Shown here piece after piece: positions 14,608 through 15,000 of a stretch of DNA of 15,000 bases. Source of the stretch: Botryococcus braunii (taxonomy: Eukaryota; Chlorophyta; Trebouxiophyceae); contig MVGU01000703.1 in the NCBI GenBank assembly GCA_002005505.1, positions 155,001-170,000 on the forward strand, read 5' to 3'. The translations under genes were made by a program, and so were the position numbers. Under the pieces are notes generated by a model. The model saw only the letters and a list, made by a program, of their open reading frames with translations, had not been told where the DNA came from and did not search any database. Every line of letters begins with the position of its first letter. The stretch's first letter is position 1.

Positions 14608-15000
14608 CCTATAAGTAGCTGCTAGGGAACGGAAAACAACTGGGAGAAGATACCACATTAACTAACTCCTCCCAGCTAAGAGCATCACAATGATGATCAC
14701 ACCCATTGCTCTAAAATGAAAAGTCACAGGCAGCAGACACTGGCTCCCCCTTCACAACAACCCCAAACGCAGACCAGCAGCTCCCATGCGCAAAGGCTCA
14801 AGTGCTGAGACGTCCAAAACAGGAGCTCTCAGGGTCGATCATCTGGAAATTGTTCTTCATTCTTTTCCTACCGACCATACAAAGCATTGGAAAGCTGCAG
14901 GATGAGTCGCCACTCTCACGACTTATCAGTCATATCAAATAGCTATAGCCAGCCTTAAGAATGACTGGTACAGTGTTTCTTCTCAAGTCTCTCTCTCTAT
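14608..15000. other. No gene recognised
   Basis: No open frame of note and no family motif on either strand. The last bases start a TC-type simple repeat (from about 14987) that continues past the window edge. Confidence 0.5.

Overview
This window looks like nuclear DNA of a green-lineage eukaryote. It has two multi-exon genes with GT-AG introns of about 100 to 770 bases, long dinucleotide arrays, and no bacterial-style operons. One gene encodes a chloroplast protein of cytochrome b6f assembly (CCB4), which is only expected in oxygenic phototrophs. The other encodes a calmodulin-binding transcription activator (CAMTA), typical of streptophytes. Both proteins are recognisable but diverged from the flowering-plant versions as I remember them, which suggests a charophyte alga or another early-branching streptophyte. 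The species is an inference.

Layout. (1) 1-3977, minus strand: the 5' half of a CAMTA gene, nine exons from the start codon through the complete CG-1 DNA-binding domain and a Gln/Gly/Asn-rich linker. The TIG, ankyrin and IQ parts should lie beyond the left edge. (2) 3978-5326: intergenic region between two head-to-head genes, holding two CACGTG boxes. (3) 5327-9251, plus strand: CCB4 in eight exons. Exons 2-8 are supported by family similarity and by intron phases that fit; exon 1 (N-terminus and transit peptide) is tentative. One intron is best explained by a GC-AG splice pair, and the last intron carries a 132-base TG array. (4) 9252-12900: no recognisable gene, with weak open frames, a 17-base G run and an AC array. 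(5) 12905-13321: a compound CA/CG/TC microsatellite of about 417 bases. (6) 13322-15000: unassigned sequence with two weak, divergent open frames around a telo-box and a 153-codon open frame at 14149-14607.

How the genes relate. CAMTA would act in the nucleus, reading calcium/calmodulin signals. CCB4 would act in the thylakoid membrane with CCB2, attaching heme ci to cytochrome b6. They share no pathway; the link is only their divergent arrangement around about 1.35 kb. Most long open frames in this window are chance or microsatellite artefacts, and the real coding sequence is short exons joined by splicing. I found no clear tRNA, rRNA, CRISPR array or intact transposon.
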